Positions 18,140-27,615 of a DNA stretch of 35,000 bases are shown in pieces. The notes under the pieces are model-generated. The model worked only from the letters and a program-made list of their open reading frames with translations, had not been told where the DNA came from and did no database searches. The first letter of the stretch is position 1, and each line of letters begins with the position of its first letter. A program made the position numbers and the translations under genes. This DNA is from Prorocentrum cordatum (lineage: Eukaryota; Sar; Dinophyceae; Prorocentrales; Prorocentraceae), in assembly GCA_963575745.1 (NCBI GenBank), contig CAUYUJ010001359.1:1-35000 (forward strand). The letters are read 5' to 3'.

Positions 18140-18160
18140 CTTGAGCCAAGTCCTACGGAC
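18140..18160 (-). other. Relic of the dinoflagellate spliced leader
   Basis: On the minus strand the sequence is TCCGTAGGACTTGGCTCAAG. The dinoflagellate SL exon begins CCGTAGCC and ends TTTTGGCTCAAG. Here the first seven (TCCGTAG) and last ten (TTGGCTCAAG) bases match exactly, while the centre is two bases shorter and changed. Genomic SL relics upstream of genes are established in dinoflagellates as marks of reintegrated mature mRNA. It sits directly upstream of the zinc-finger/hAT-like coding sequence and directly downstream of a (CAT)n tract. Confidence 0.7.
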
Positions 18161-18425
18161 TTATGCTGATGATGATGATGACGACGATGATGATGATGAT
18201 GGTGATGATGATGATGATGATGATGATGATGGGAATGGTGATGATGGTGTGGTGGGGGCGGTTGTGATGGTGATGATGCGATGAGCACCACCATCATCAC
18301 CATCACCATCGCCACCACCATCAGCACTACGATTGGATAACCACCATCATTACAATCGCCGTCGGCATCAAAAACCATCAAAAAACCTAAAAACACTCGA
18401 CCGACTCAACCTAAATTCGCCCTAA
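18161..18425 (-). repeat. Trinucleotide-rich element ((CAT)n), copy 2
   Basis: Inverted counterpart of 5205-5570: on the minus strand GGCTGGCTTGATTTAGGG, TTTAGGTTGAG, a T-rich part with GATGGTTTTTGATG, TATCCAATCGTA, then long CAT/CAC tracts. It ends at the SL relic. The poly-His reading that extends the downstream gene frame to 18396 (a GTG codon) is not considered coding. Confidence 0.6.
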
Positions 18426-18429
18426 ATCA

Positions 18430-19480
18430 AGCCAGCCAATACCGCCCCAAGACGGCGCAATAAGCCCCCAAGAGGGCCCCAAGATAGCCCAAGAGGGCCC
18501 CGAGACGGCCCAACAGGCGTCCAAAACGGCCCAAGAGGGCCCCGAAAACGGCCCAAAGAGCGCCCCAGGAGCGCTCCAAGTGGCCTCCAAGAGAGCTCAA
18601 TATGGTCCCAGACGGTCCAAGAGCGATCAAAGACACCGAAGATGGCCTCCAGACGGCCCAAGATGGCCCGAAGAAGCCCCAAGAGGCATCCCAGATGCGT
18701 CCCAAGAGGGCCTCTAGACGCACAATTTGGCCCGTTCCCTTTGTAAAACGTGCGTGTTTACTAAATTCGTCTTTTGAGCTGTCCGACGCTCCCAGACGGC
18801 CCAAGAGGCCCCCAAGACCGCCCCAAGACGGTCCAAGAAGCCTCAAAGTGGTCCCCGAGACAGCCCAAGAGGGCGCCAAGACGGCTCCAGAGGCGCCGAA
18901 GACGGCCCAAGAGAGCCCCGAAGACGGCCCCAAGAGCGCTCCAGGAGTGCTCCAAGTGGCTTCCAAGAGAGCTCAACATGGTCCCACACGGTCCAAGAGC
19001 GATCGAAGACGCCCGAGATGGCCTCCAGGTGGCCCCAAACGCCCCCAAAAGGCCTCCAAGATGCGTCCCAAGAGGGTCCCTAGTCGCAGAAATGTGCTCA
19101 TTTCCTTTGTAAAACGTACGATGTTCACAAATTCGCCCCGTGGGCTTTCCGACGCTTCAAGACGGCCCAGGAGGCCACGAAGACCGCCCCAAGACGGCCC
19201 AGGAGGCCCCCAAGACGGCCCCACGACGGCCCAAGATGGCCCCAAGACGGCCCAAGAGGCCCCCAAGACGGCCCAAGAAGGCTCCAAGACGGCACCAATT
19301 GGGGCCCAAGAGGGCAACCAAAATTCCAAAATCGAGCTCCCCACCCCCGCGAGCCCCAGGCCAGGGGGGCCCAATAACGCCCCAAGAGGCCGCCATACGC
19401 CCCCAAGAGGCCGCCAGGACGCCCCAAGGAGCCCCCAAGAAGACCCCAGGAGGCCCCCAAAAGACCCCCAGACGCTTCCG
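18430..19480. repeat. CCAAGA repeat block with 10.5-bp phasing
   Basis: Dense CCAAGACGGC-type repeats with strong strand asymmetry (T-poor on plus). Successive CAAGA-type starts alternate 11 and 10 bp, for example 19211, 19222, 19232, 19243, 19253, 19264, 19274 and 19285. Two related non-repeat inserts beginning near 18719 and 19082 (CCTTTGTAAAACGT at 18738 and 19104) show a 366-bp higher-order duplication. The 21-bp double unit keeps plus-strand frames open as heptads like PKTAQEA; this looks like a by-product, since Pro-rich heptads have no known role and no gene signals flank them. Confidence 0.9.
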
Positions 19481-20011
19481 CATTGCGAGCCGTCAAGCCA
19501 ACTGCTACGCACTCCGCGCATGCAGCCTAGCTCTTCCTCGCGACGCGCTCGCTATCTTGTTCGGCGCTAACGCGCTGCTGCCGCGCAAACTGTTCCGCGC
19601 GCGCTGCGAGCGTCAACGGCCTCTTCACCCGTCCCGACTCATCTGCCGCATCTTTCGCGGCGATGCCTCGCCGATCACAACTTCCGCGCGCTACTCTTGC
19701 TCCTTTCGTCTTCCGGTGGTCCTCCACTTGGTGGCGTGTCGAAGGGCCGACCTCCCAGGAGGACACCCCGCACCCGGGTGCACAGCGCGCAAGGCGCTCG
19801 CAAAACGCGCCCTAGACCACCGGCATCGCGCAAACATTTGGACCCCCTACGTATCTGCCACCACCCGCGCGCGACGCCGCACCCTCACACAAGACGCCGC
19901 TGGCCAGAAACTCCTGACCTCGCAACACTCACAGAAAGGGGTCGGCGGATGCGGCGTAAACCTGTAGAATCCACGTCCGGAGGTGACGTGCTGAGCGGCA
20001 GCGTTTTCCGC
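19481..20011. other. Unassigned unique sequence
   Basis: This stretch is rich in CGCG words and lacks the CCAAGA repeat. Open frames exist on both strands (for example the plus-strand frame ending at 19967), but none has a recognisable domain, and the longest is a continuation of the repeat frame. I cannot support a gene here. It may be a decayed coding segment. Confidence 0.35.
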
Positions 20012-20220
20012 GGAGGCGATAATGCAACGTATCCAATGTGTCCAATGATTGCATACTTGCAACGTATTGTATTGTGTTACATTATTATGTCTCCGCCCTA
20101 ACCCCCCCTCAGGGGCCACGCCACTTCCGTCGACCCAAAGCTGGCGGACCCCTTCTGGGCTTCAAAAACATCAAAAACCTATGAGAAATCAACAAATTCG
20201 GCCTCTTGGGCCTCTTGGGG

Positions 20221-20770
20221 CCCCAAGAAAATTTCAAGACGGCCCAAGATGGCCCCAAGACAGCCCAAGACGGCCTCAAGACGGCCCAAGATGGCCCCAA
20301 GAGGGCCCATGAGGCCCCCAAGATAGTCCAAGGGGCCCCCAAGAAGACTCCCGAGAGCGCATCCGGATGCCAAAATCTTCGATTATCCTATAGTTTCGGG
20401 GCAATTTCAACATTTTCGCCTTTTTCGGCTCTCAGGAGGCCACGGCTGCCCAAGCAACCTCCAAAAAGGCCCCCAAACGGCGCAAGAGGCCTCCAATGGG
20501 GGCCCCAACACGGCCCAAGAGGGCCCCGAGACGGCCAAAAAAGTCTTCAAGACGGCCCAAAAAGACCCAATGCGGCCCCAGAGGACCCCAAGAGAGCCCC
20601 AGGGCGGCCGCGAGACGCTTCCAACGTGGCCTCCGAAGTGGCCAGACGGCGTAAGAGCGCCCAAAGACGGCCCAAGACGTCCCCAAGAAGCCCCAAGAGG
20701 CTCCAAAGAGGCCCCCCAGAAGTTCAAAAAAGCACCTAAGAAGCTTCCAAGAAGCTCCCGAGAGACTCCC
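20221..20770. repeat. CCAAGA phased repeat inside unit 1
   Basis: CAAGA-type words start at 20224, 20235, 20245, 20256, 20266, 20277, 20287, 20298, 20308, 20319, 20329 and 20340: strict alternation of 11 and 10 bp over 116 bp. Later parts are less regular. It is the same family as 18430-19480. Confidence 0.9.
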
Positions 20771-21039
20771 CACAACGACTGGACTGAACGTGCTCTGAAA
20801 CACCCTGCAAAGTTTTCTGTGGAGGCGATAATGCAATGTACCCAATGTATCCGATGATTGCATAATTGCCACATATTGCATTGTGTTATATTATTTATTA
20901 ATCACGTCACCCCCCCTAACCCCCCCTCTGGGGGCTGCGCCACAGGAGCGGACCAAAGTGCCCCCCCCCTCCCGGGGCTCTAAAACCTACCGAAACCGAT
21001 AGAAAATCCATGATTTTGACTTCTTGGGCTTCGTTAAGG

Positions 21040-21620
21040 GCCAAGAGGGTGCCAAGACGGCTGCAGACGGGCTCTGCGCGGACTAAGACAGCCCCGAGAC
21101 GGTCCAAAACGGCCCCAAGAGGGCCCAAAAAGCCCCTCTGACGGCCCAAGAGGGCCCCAAGAGCGCCCACAACTGCGCCTCCAGAAGCCAAAATCATTGA
21201 TTCCTCTCGGTTTGGTAAGATTTTAGCGCTCTCGCCTTTGCGGCCCAGGCAGCTTCCCAACTCGCTCCTGAACAACCCAAGAAGCCCCCAAGACGGCCCC
21301 AATACTGCCCAACAGAACCACAAAACGGCCCAAGGAGGCCCCCAAGACGGTCCAAGAGGCCCCTATGACGGCCCAAGAAGACCCCAAGACGGCCCCAAGG
21401 CGGCCGCGAGAGGCCCCCAAGACGGCCTCCGAAGGGGCGAAACGGCGCAAAAGCGCCCCAATGCGGCCAAAGGCGCCCCCAAGAGGCCCCAAGAGGCACC
21501 CGAGAGGCCCCCGAGGGGCCCCCAAAAAACCCGAAGAGGCCTCCGAGATGTCCTCAAGAAGCCTCCCAAAGGCTCCAAAGAAACCCCCCAAAGGCCACGC
21601 AGCGACTGGAGTGCAATGCC
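21040..21620. repeat. CCAAGA phased repeat inside unit 2
   Basis: Same family, more decayed. CAA words around 21310-21418 keep spacings of about 10-12 bp. It ends near CCAAAGGCCACGCAGCGACTGG at about 21610, where the similarity to unit 1 ends. Confidence 0.85.
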
Positions 21621-21640
21621 ATGTTTCCACCCTGGGCGAA

Positions 21641-22109
21641 CTGCGGCGCAGCGCCAGCCAGGTGGAAGTTGGTCACAGCGGCGCCCATGATTAGAGCCGG
21701 CGCTGGAAAGAAATACGGGGAGGGAGCATGAAAAGGAGCGAGGGGGGAGAGGCCCCCAAAAAGTCCCCAAGAGGCCCAGGGAAGCTCCCGGGAGGCCTCC
21801 AGGAAGCCCCCCAGAGGCTCCGCGATGACATGACTGCACGTGCTCCGGACGTGCACCCCGCGAAGCGAGAGGAATCTCCAATCGCATCTGAACTGGCGCG
21901 CAACAGCCGATGCCGGACAAGGAATGCACGACGCTCCTGCTGAGCAGCGCTACTCTGGTGAACTCATCAACTCGACTACGAGCGGCTGCTATTTCGGCAA
22001 CAGCGTCAGCTGCGTGATTGCTGAGGAGTAACCTTTTCGGGGAAACGCTGTCGATGCACTGAACATCCTGGCACATGAAAGTTGGCAAACAGTACGATCA
22101 ACTAGATCT
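21641..22109 (-). other. 3' region of the old LINE, no domain seen
   Basis: Between the CCAAGA unit and the RNase H fragment. Part (21770-21830) still resembles the CCAAGA family. Minus-strand frames are open (to 22088) but match nothing I recognise. It may include the LINE 3' untranslated end; no poly-A or simple-repeat tail is visible. Confidence 0.3.
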
Positions 22110-23063
22110 TTACCCCTGGCAGCAATCTCGCCGCCAAGATTGGCCCATGCAATCGGGGTGGATTGAAGAGGACACGCGAGAGGACACAATACTCTTCCGA
22201 TGGCCACATTGCCAGTGGAACGTAGAGGACATGGGTCGCAAAACACAGGGCACAAGGGTACCCTTGTTTGGGCAGGTCGACCTACTACTCAAACTCGACT
22301 GTACATCTGCCTCCTCGCCCATGGGTTTCGAATACTGACAAGTGTACCGGCCTCCAATGACACCGACATTGTCCGGGACATAAGTTTTGTGCCCAGTGCT
22401 TAGGTACAGCGCCAGGCACAAGGCAGTCAATTCGCCTCTTCCATAACTTGGCGGTGGTCTGGGACGGGGCCCTTCGATCGTGGCAAGGACTGAAACGCTG
22501 GCCCCAAAAGAAAAGGAGGGGGTGCCCTCGTGTTCCATCGCCTGCTGCTCCTCTGGCACCCTCGGCGACGGTGCCCGCGCGCCCCCAGCCCTGGACAAGT
22601 GACGGATGTGAAGTCTGAGTCCAAGACATTGGCGACAGTCCTCGAAGCCAAAAGCATTACGCTGACTCCCATTGGGCGTAAATTTCCGACGCGACCTCCT
22701 CTGACTTCTCATGCGCCAAAGACCCCCGATTGGAGGGGCATGTCGTCCATCGCACGTGGAAAAGCGTCTCTCTGACCTGGCCGCATCGCTGACGCACGGG
22801 GGTGGGGAACTGCCTGGTCGTAGCTTCTCTCTCCGATCCCGTGGCCATGTGCCACCTGTGGCGACCGCGACCATCAGCTCCGCCAGCCTGCTGCCGCGCG
22901 GGCCATCGCGTAGGTGGCGCATGAGACGGATGCCCGAATCCACGTCGACGCCTTTCTCAACTCCGCCGCCGCAGATGTGAGCATTCGCTTTGGACCGCAA
23001 CATCCCGGAACGATCTCCCGGGAATTCCTGGGCCAGATCACGAGAAAGGTCTCCTCCGAGCAC
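22110..23063 (-). pseudogene. Old LINE: zinc-knuckle remnant and RNase H fragment
   Basis: The minus frame carries LAELMVAVATGGTWPRDRRE (about residues 60-79), collinear with DLAALNLIVTTGGQWTRVRRA of the intact LINE at 27616. A Cys remnant follows. Then SFGASVSVLATIEG leads into YGRGELTALCLALYLSTGH and VPDNVGVIGG, where Glu211 and Asp231 match the second and third acidic residues of RNase H. The first acidic motif (DGS type) is not found in frame, and the rest is degraded. It is the downstream end of a multi-frame, decayed element whose other pieces follow to 27270. No function expected. Confidence 0.5.
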
Positions 23064-23867
23064 AGAAAATTCTTTCTGAAGGAAAAGATAACAATGATAT
23101 CACCGTCTGGACTTGCTGGCCTTTCCCAACATTCCGCTGCGGTAGGGCCCCATCCTGCATCCAGCAAGTAGCGCGTGAAAGCTCCCAATGGTCCGCTGAC
23201 GTGCCAGGGGCGGTGTTGAGGCCCCATGCCCGTGGAGTTCCCCGCCGCCTTTGGCCGCGCCAATCTGATTTCCGAGCGAAAATGCGCTCCTTCATGGGCC
23301 CACGTGCGAAACCAGAATCGAAGAGCATCTCCTGCCACACGGATTGATGGGCCCCATCCTGGGCCCTTGCAAAGCCAGAAGACGCGCGGGACACCTGCCT
23401 GCTGAGGCTGCTGCAACTGCGTGAACATGGCGTCGGCGCATGGCTGTGATCGCATATCCGATGGCCCCGTGAATGCGGCGCGCGCATGCCCCTGAAGCCT
23501 GCGACCCTCGCCCTTCCAAGCGAGAATAGACGTTGCACGCGCGACGACATCCTGCGAGGACGGATACTTTGGCACGCATTCGGGCAGACTGTTCCAGACG
23601 TACTCGCCGAACTGCTTCTGCCATTCCTTTGCCGCCGCCGGGGTCTGCTCCCGGGCGCGCCAACTGGGGCGCGGCTTCAGCCGCAAAGCCTGCGCGACGA
23701 ATGAATCGGGCAATCGTGTTTAACATCGGACGCGCGCGCAATACTGCTCGCTCGACAGCAACTGGGAGCTTCCATTTAGAAAGGCCTTCGCATGTGCCGA
23801 TGTTAGCGTTCGTTAACGCACGTGGGATGTGGGCTCTCGATCCTTCGTCTTTGGCTAAGGTCTGCAA
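22874..23867 (-). pseudogene. Old LINE: post-RT connection region
   Basis: Two overlapping minus frames (23867-23292 and 23713-22874) make up the region between reverse transcriptase and RNase H. The clearest match to the intact LINE is VSGPLGAFTRYLLDAGWGP, with ECWERPASPDGD, against VRGPIATLQAALMDIGWNP, with EWDRPLPDGQ. An upstream part (LPVAVERAVLRARPMLN, then ARPGADPGGG) resembles the ARG-rich linker with a DP-type motif seen in this position in such elements. Frames change several times. The palm with a FVDD-like motif is absent here. Confidence 0.5.
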
Positions 23868-24140
23868 TCTTGATTCTGCGCGGGAGCGACGGATGGGCGA
23901 TTGCTATTTTCTCTAACACCACGATTCCTCATGCGCCGAATAACGAGCCGGGTCTGGGCTGGGAGTGATAATTTGGATGCGAGCGCGTCATGCGTTGTAG
24001 TTAACTCTACCAATGATATGTCTGGCTGTCTTTCGAAACCGAAAGGAGACAGTCGGTCCGCGCCTTGGCCCAACTTTGACCGCGTCTTCTATGTTGCCCG
24101 TCAAACTGCCGCTGGGTCTACGTCCGTCAAGACCTCATCT

Positions 24141-24611
24141 TCAGCCTGTTGACGTGTCTCGCTGAGAGCGTCGTCCAAAAGCTTGAATCTCTGACGCTGG
24201 ATGGGCCCCGAATTGCTTCCCAATGATTACTGCTCGTTTGCATGATCTGTTGTTGCTTGCGCAGCGCCTGGCCCGAGTGCGCAACTTCGCGCGCCGCGCG
24301 CGGTTCGCCCCGACAAACGCTTCTGGCGTTTCAACCCACTCTCGAAATCTTTGCAAAAATGCCTTCGGTGCTCGAACCTGCTTGCGAATTTCGAGGGCCA
24401 GGCCGTCGAGCTCGGCTTGATCTGGATCCGGAGAGCCACTTGGTCTCCGAAGTCCTCTGACAAGGTCATGCCACTGGGATTCACGAGGCCGGATCAGACA
24501 ACCTGCTTGCTCTGGAATATCACTTGTCAACACTCGGCTCGAACTCCGAAGCTCCCCATACTGTTCGGCTCCATTGTTTCGCGCGCGATTTCGCGAATAC
24601 GATGAGGCCAC
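24141..24611 (-). pseudogene. Old LINE: linker between endonuclease and RT (tentative)
   Basis: A 156-residue minus frame, basic and charged, with LALEIRKQVRAPKAFLQRFR and WVETPEAFVG. By position, between the endonuclease fragment and the connection region, it is taken as the linker of the same element. There is no RT motif. The assignment rests mainly on context. Confidence 0.3.
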
Positions 24612-24619
24612 TGTGGAAA

Positions 24620-25400
24620 ACCTTATCCGCTAATTCGCCGCGTCATCTTGAAACGGTTATGATCTAGCGTTGGCTAACTGATGAACCTCGCCAGCGTGGG
24701 TCGCGGCTGGGCCCCGCTGAAAAGGAAGTAGAGTGGCGAGCACATACTACTGCTTCGAAAGAGGTGCCCAAGAAGCGTGCGTGCCCGAAACTTCCCGGGT
24801 CAGGTCAGAGCCAAAACAACGACTGAATGCGGCGCAGTTGCCACCAGGAACATTGCAAACAGACGCCGACTGAAATCTAATTCGTTTTCTGACTTTAGAC
24901 CACAAAGCCTCAAATGTCCTGTAGCTCGGGGCGCGCACCCGGAACTCGTCTCGGCCGGGTAGCCGGCCGGGGGGCGCAGACGCGGCGGGGTGGGGGGTGG
25001 GGGGCGGGGGGGCGAGGGGGGTCCCAAGTCCTGGATGGGGCACCTTTCGCTGGCCAGGCATCCAGATCTTCGTCGCATTCGTCTCTGGGGCAGCTAGGGA
25101 AATCCCGCGCTCCCGCTGGGGCGCACTCGGGGGGCGCATCTGCCGGGGCAGGGCCCATGCGACTTCCGGAACTGTGCACCTCGCACCTGCGCTGCCTAGA
25201 TAATGCTTGCTTGGCTCTGGCTTCTGCTGTGGCCTTGGGAACAATAGGCCCCGGGGCGGCGCGAAAGACGGGCCTAGCTCGCAGCGGGATATTACCAGGT
25301 AGAAACAACATTCGGGCGACCAGCTGGGGGCCCGCCGACTGCAAGTGCACCGCCAGCCCCGCCTTGGATTGCCGAGGGAAATCGAAACTCTAAGCCTTGT
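24620..25400. other. Unassigned stretch inside the old LINE
   Basis: It contains a G-rich run near 24985-25020 and open minus frames (25350-24910, 25244-24747) that are Pro/Arg/Ala-rich. I find no RT motif A, B or C. This is the place where the RT fingers and palm would be expected, so the catalytic core appears deleted or replaced. Confidence 0.35.
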
Positions 25401-25407
25401 GGAACTG

Positions 25408-26184
25408 TTATGTATAAGCTCGGGCTGAAATACAAATTAGCTCATATATGAAAAAAACTGTTTTTCCGGAGATGCGAACAGTTTCCACGGGAGCTTGGGC
25501 GACCTGGCCATCGACGAAATACAAGAATCCCGAACGCCCCTGCGACTGGGGGGACACGTTGAGATCATCTGCGACTACCCAGGGGACCTGGAGAGAAGCG
25601 AGCAGGGAGCCTAACTGATGGAAGCGGGTGGCGCTGCTAGCAGACATTCCTACTGAAGGATGGGCATAGAAACCAATTGCCGCTACGGAGAACACTTCCA
25701 ACTGAATGAGAGCATGCGCGCACCCGTCCCAAGGCGCATGGCCCTGAGCGCGCAAGGATTGACCTCTCTTTGTTGGAAGCAGCCGATGCGCATGCAAGTG
25801 CCCTCGTGCTGGAAGCCATTCTCCACCCTCATTCGAATGTGCCTCGCGACTGACTGCTCCAGCTAGCGACCTCGCGCGGTTGCAGATTAGACGTAGATGA
25901 GAACGGCGAATTTGTCGATCCACTTTCTCAGCCCTCCAGCTCCAACATGTCTCTCCACAGCGCCGAAGAAGTCGCACTTGGCATTCTATTAGAACTCGAC
26001 GAACCTCCAATACTTGTCCCATGGCAGCGCATTTCGCGGAAAAAAACATGTGCCTCATGTGTTGGTAACTATCCTCTGGATCTGCATCCTCGAGCTCCTG
26101 CGCCGCCGGTGGGGGGGGGGCTGCCTTCCGCAGCGGCGGCGACTGGCGTCGAGGTGCCCAGGTCAAGCCGCGGCGGCGGCGCAC
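25408..26184 (-). pseudogene. Old LINE: endonuclease domain remnant
   Basis: A 258-residue minus frame. The C-terminal half reads HALIQLEVFSVAAIGFYAHP, then FHQLGSLLASLQVPWVVADDLNVSPQ and FLYFVDGQVAQAPVETVRI. VVADDLNVSPQ (about 203-213) corresponds to the GDFNxxP motif of AP-type endonucleases, with the Asp and Asn kept, and YFVDGQVAQ to the segment after it. The usual R-PTC stretch between them is missing. The N-terminal part is Arg/Pro-rich and less conserved. The upstream coiled-coil piece is in another frame, so the element is broken here too. Confidence 0.5.
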
Positions 26185-26403
26185 GGGGTCGAAGGCCCCT
26201 TGCCCTTGCCCCTGGCGCTGCTCGTGGCCGCCCTGCCCTTCGCGAGGGCCTGGGTTGCGAACTTGGCCTCGGGCAACTTGGCCGCGCTCTCCTGCATCTG
26301 CTTCATCTTTGTCTCGGCGTCCTCTTTCGTTGGCTGGGGCGCGGCGGCCGCCGTGGACTCGGCGGCGGCGGCTGCAGCAGACCCTTCCGGTGGGCGCCCC
26401 CCC

Positions 26404-26917
26404 TCAGCTCATGGATGTGCTTGACCATCTGCGCCGCGATGCTTCTTCTTGAGCATGCGATCGGCGAAGGCTTTCTCGATGGCCGCTGCCTGCTCTAGCT
26501 TCTGCTGCACCTCGGCGCTCTTGGCGGCCAAGTGGTCGCGGAACGTGATGTCTTCGTGCAGCTTTTTGAGGTGGTCCTTCCCGGCATCTCCTCACTGCCC
26601 TCGGCCTGCTGGAACACGGACTCGCCCCAGGTGAGCTGAAGATTTCGGGCGTTGGACGCGGCCGCGGTATCTGGCAACGGCTTGTCTGGACGGACCCCGT
26701 CCAGCTTGGCAAAGGGGGCAGGCGCCTGCCTCTTGTCCTCCCGTGCCTCAGCTAGCGCCTGGACTGTTTTCCGTGCCTTCTCTTCCACGTGCTGAAGGGC
26801 GTTTCGTAACTGCAATACATTGTTCGCGCACTGGGTGCGCTTGTGGTATGCATCATTCCAGGCTCCCGTTGCCTTGCGCGCCGCCTCGGGGGCGTTGCCA
26901 GCAAAGACATCGACCAT
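26404..26917 (-). pseudogene. Old LINE: coiled-coil region
   Basis: From ATG 26917 the frame MVDVFAGNAPEAARKATG leads to a coiled coil (NVLQLRNALQHVEEKARKTV, then QALAEAREDKRQAP). It changes frame near 26590 and continues in another frame with RDHLAAKSAEVQQKLEQAAA, then AIEKAFADRMLKKKHRG. ORF1-type or N-terminal coiled coils of this sort stand between the zinc finger and the endonuclease in dinoflagellate LINEs. The region upstream (DLPSQLETDPSSA) is in the same frame, beyond the zinc-finger frame. Confidence 0.5.
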
Positions 26918-26929
26918 GGCGGAGGACGG

Positions 26930-27270
26930 GTCGGTCTCGAGCTGGGATGGGAGGTCCTCAGCATTATCATATTATTGAGCTGCGGGTCGGCCGCGGTGTT
27001 CACAATCGTCTTCGGCGGGGTGAGCTCGTGCACGGGGCGAGACATGGGAGCTATGTTGCCGTTTTCCTGGTCCACGGGCTTGCTGAAATCGGCGTTCTCG
27101 GGCGTGTACAATCTCACTTTGCGATTGCACTTCCGGCGCTTTGAGGAATGCGCCAACAGGTTTGACTTCCATTCGTACCGCCCGCACCCTTGACAACGAC
27201 CCCAGCGTTGGTCGCTGCTCGCGTGGGTGGACACGGTACAGAAGAACACAATTGCACAACCACGTGCCAT
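26930..27270 (-). pseudogene. Old LINE: N-terminal zinc-binding region
   Basis: From ATG 27270, QRWGRCQGCGRYEWKSNLLA and SSKRRKC give Cys26, Cys29 and Cys48, a partial zinc-ribbon-like cluster preceded by Trp, as is common at the start of dinoflagellate LINE proteins. Coding sense leaves this frame at about 26960 and passes to the coiled-coil frame. The SL relic at 27402-27381 lies about 110 bp upstream, consistent with a full-length 5' end. Confidence 0.45.
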
Positions 27271-27380
27271 TGGGATCTACTCTCGCTTTCGTTACCGTAA
27301 GAGGCGACCTCGAGGAGGGCTGGTGCGGTGTGCTTCCAGCAGCCGACGCGCCGGCACGACGGTCGGTCCAGACACAACGG

Positions 27381-27402
27381 TCTGAGCCTAAATGGCTCGA
27401 GG
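27381..27402 (-). other. Second spliced-leader relic, at the 5' end of the old LINE
   Basis: On the minus strand CTCGAGCCATTTAGGCTCAGA. The SL core AGCCATTTTGGCTCA is matched at 14 of 15 positions (one T to A); the outer bases are diverged. It is placed between a (TCC)n tract and the LINE N-terminal coding region, where a retrotransposed SL-bearing transcript would leave it. Confidence 0.5.
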
Positions 27403-27573
27403 GAGAAGAAAGAGGAGAAGGAGGAAGAGGAGGACGGAGGAGGAGGAGGAGGAGGAGGAGGAGGAGGATGAGGAGGAGGAGGGGGAGGGGGAGGGGGAGG
27501 GGGAGGGGAGGAGGAGGAAGAGGGGAGGGGGAGGAGGAGGAGGAGGAGGAGGAGGAGGAGGAGGAGGAGGAGG
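27403..27573. repeat. (AGG)n microsatellite between two LINEs
   Basis: Mostly (AGG/GGA)n on plus, that is (TCC)n on the coding strand, with a GGGGAG-type interruption at 27480-27530. It lies between the 3' end of the intact LINE (stop at 27616) and the SL relic of the old LINE. Poly-Glu, poly-Pro and poly-Ser frames across it are by-products. Confidence 0.95.
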
Positions 27574-27615
27574 ACTCTTTGACTCTTTGATAGCGGACGC
27601 TGTCCTGGGGGCGAT

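Larger units (their letters stand above)
20012..21640. repeat. Tandem duplication of an ~810-bp composite unit
   Basis: Unit 1 starts at 20012 and unit 2 at 20821, both with GGAGGCGATAATGCAA. In each the same order follows: an AT-rich stretch ending TATTGTGTTA-like (20040-20095, 20860-20900); ACCCCCCCT runs; a short AAACCTA...TCTTGGGC segment (about 20176 and 20984); CCAAGA repeats; GCCAAAATC (20369 and 21187, offset 818); more CCAAGA repeats; and an end near CGACTGGACTG or CGACTGGAGTG. The AT-rich, repeat-free start contrasts sharply with the GC-rich remainder. No protein is apparent. It could be a non-autonomous mobile element or a satellite. Confidence 0.8.

Noticed and set aside
18139-18396. 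N-terminal poly-His extension of the zinc-finger/hAT-like gene
   Set aside because: It begins with GTG, consists of a CAT tract and runs through the SL relic, so it lies upstream of the transcript-derived part.
18400-18425. Telomere-like TTTAGGG
   Set aside because: A single occurrence within a dispersed element; no tandem telomeric array.
19527-19766. Small minus-strand frame in unique sequence
   Set aside because: No recognisable motif or conserved context. Kept only as unassigned sequence.
18602-19967. Plus-strand proteins with PKTAQEA-type heptads
   Set aside because: They follow the 21-bp periodicity of the CCAAGA satellite. No domain or splice context, and opposite to the strand of all other genes.
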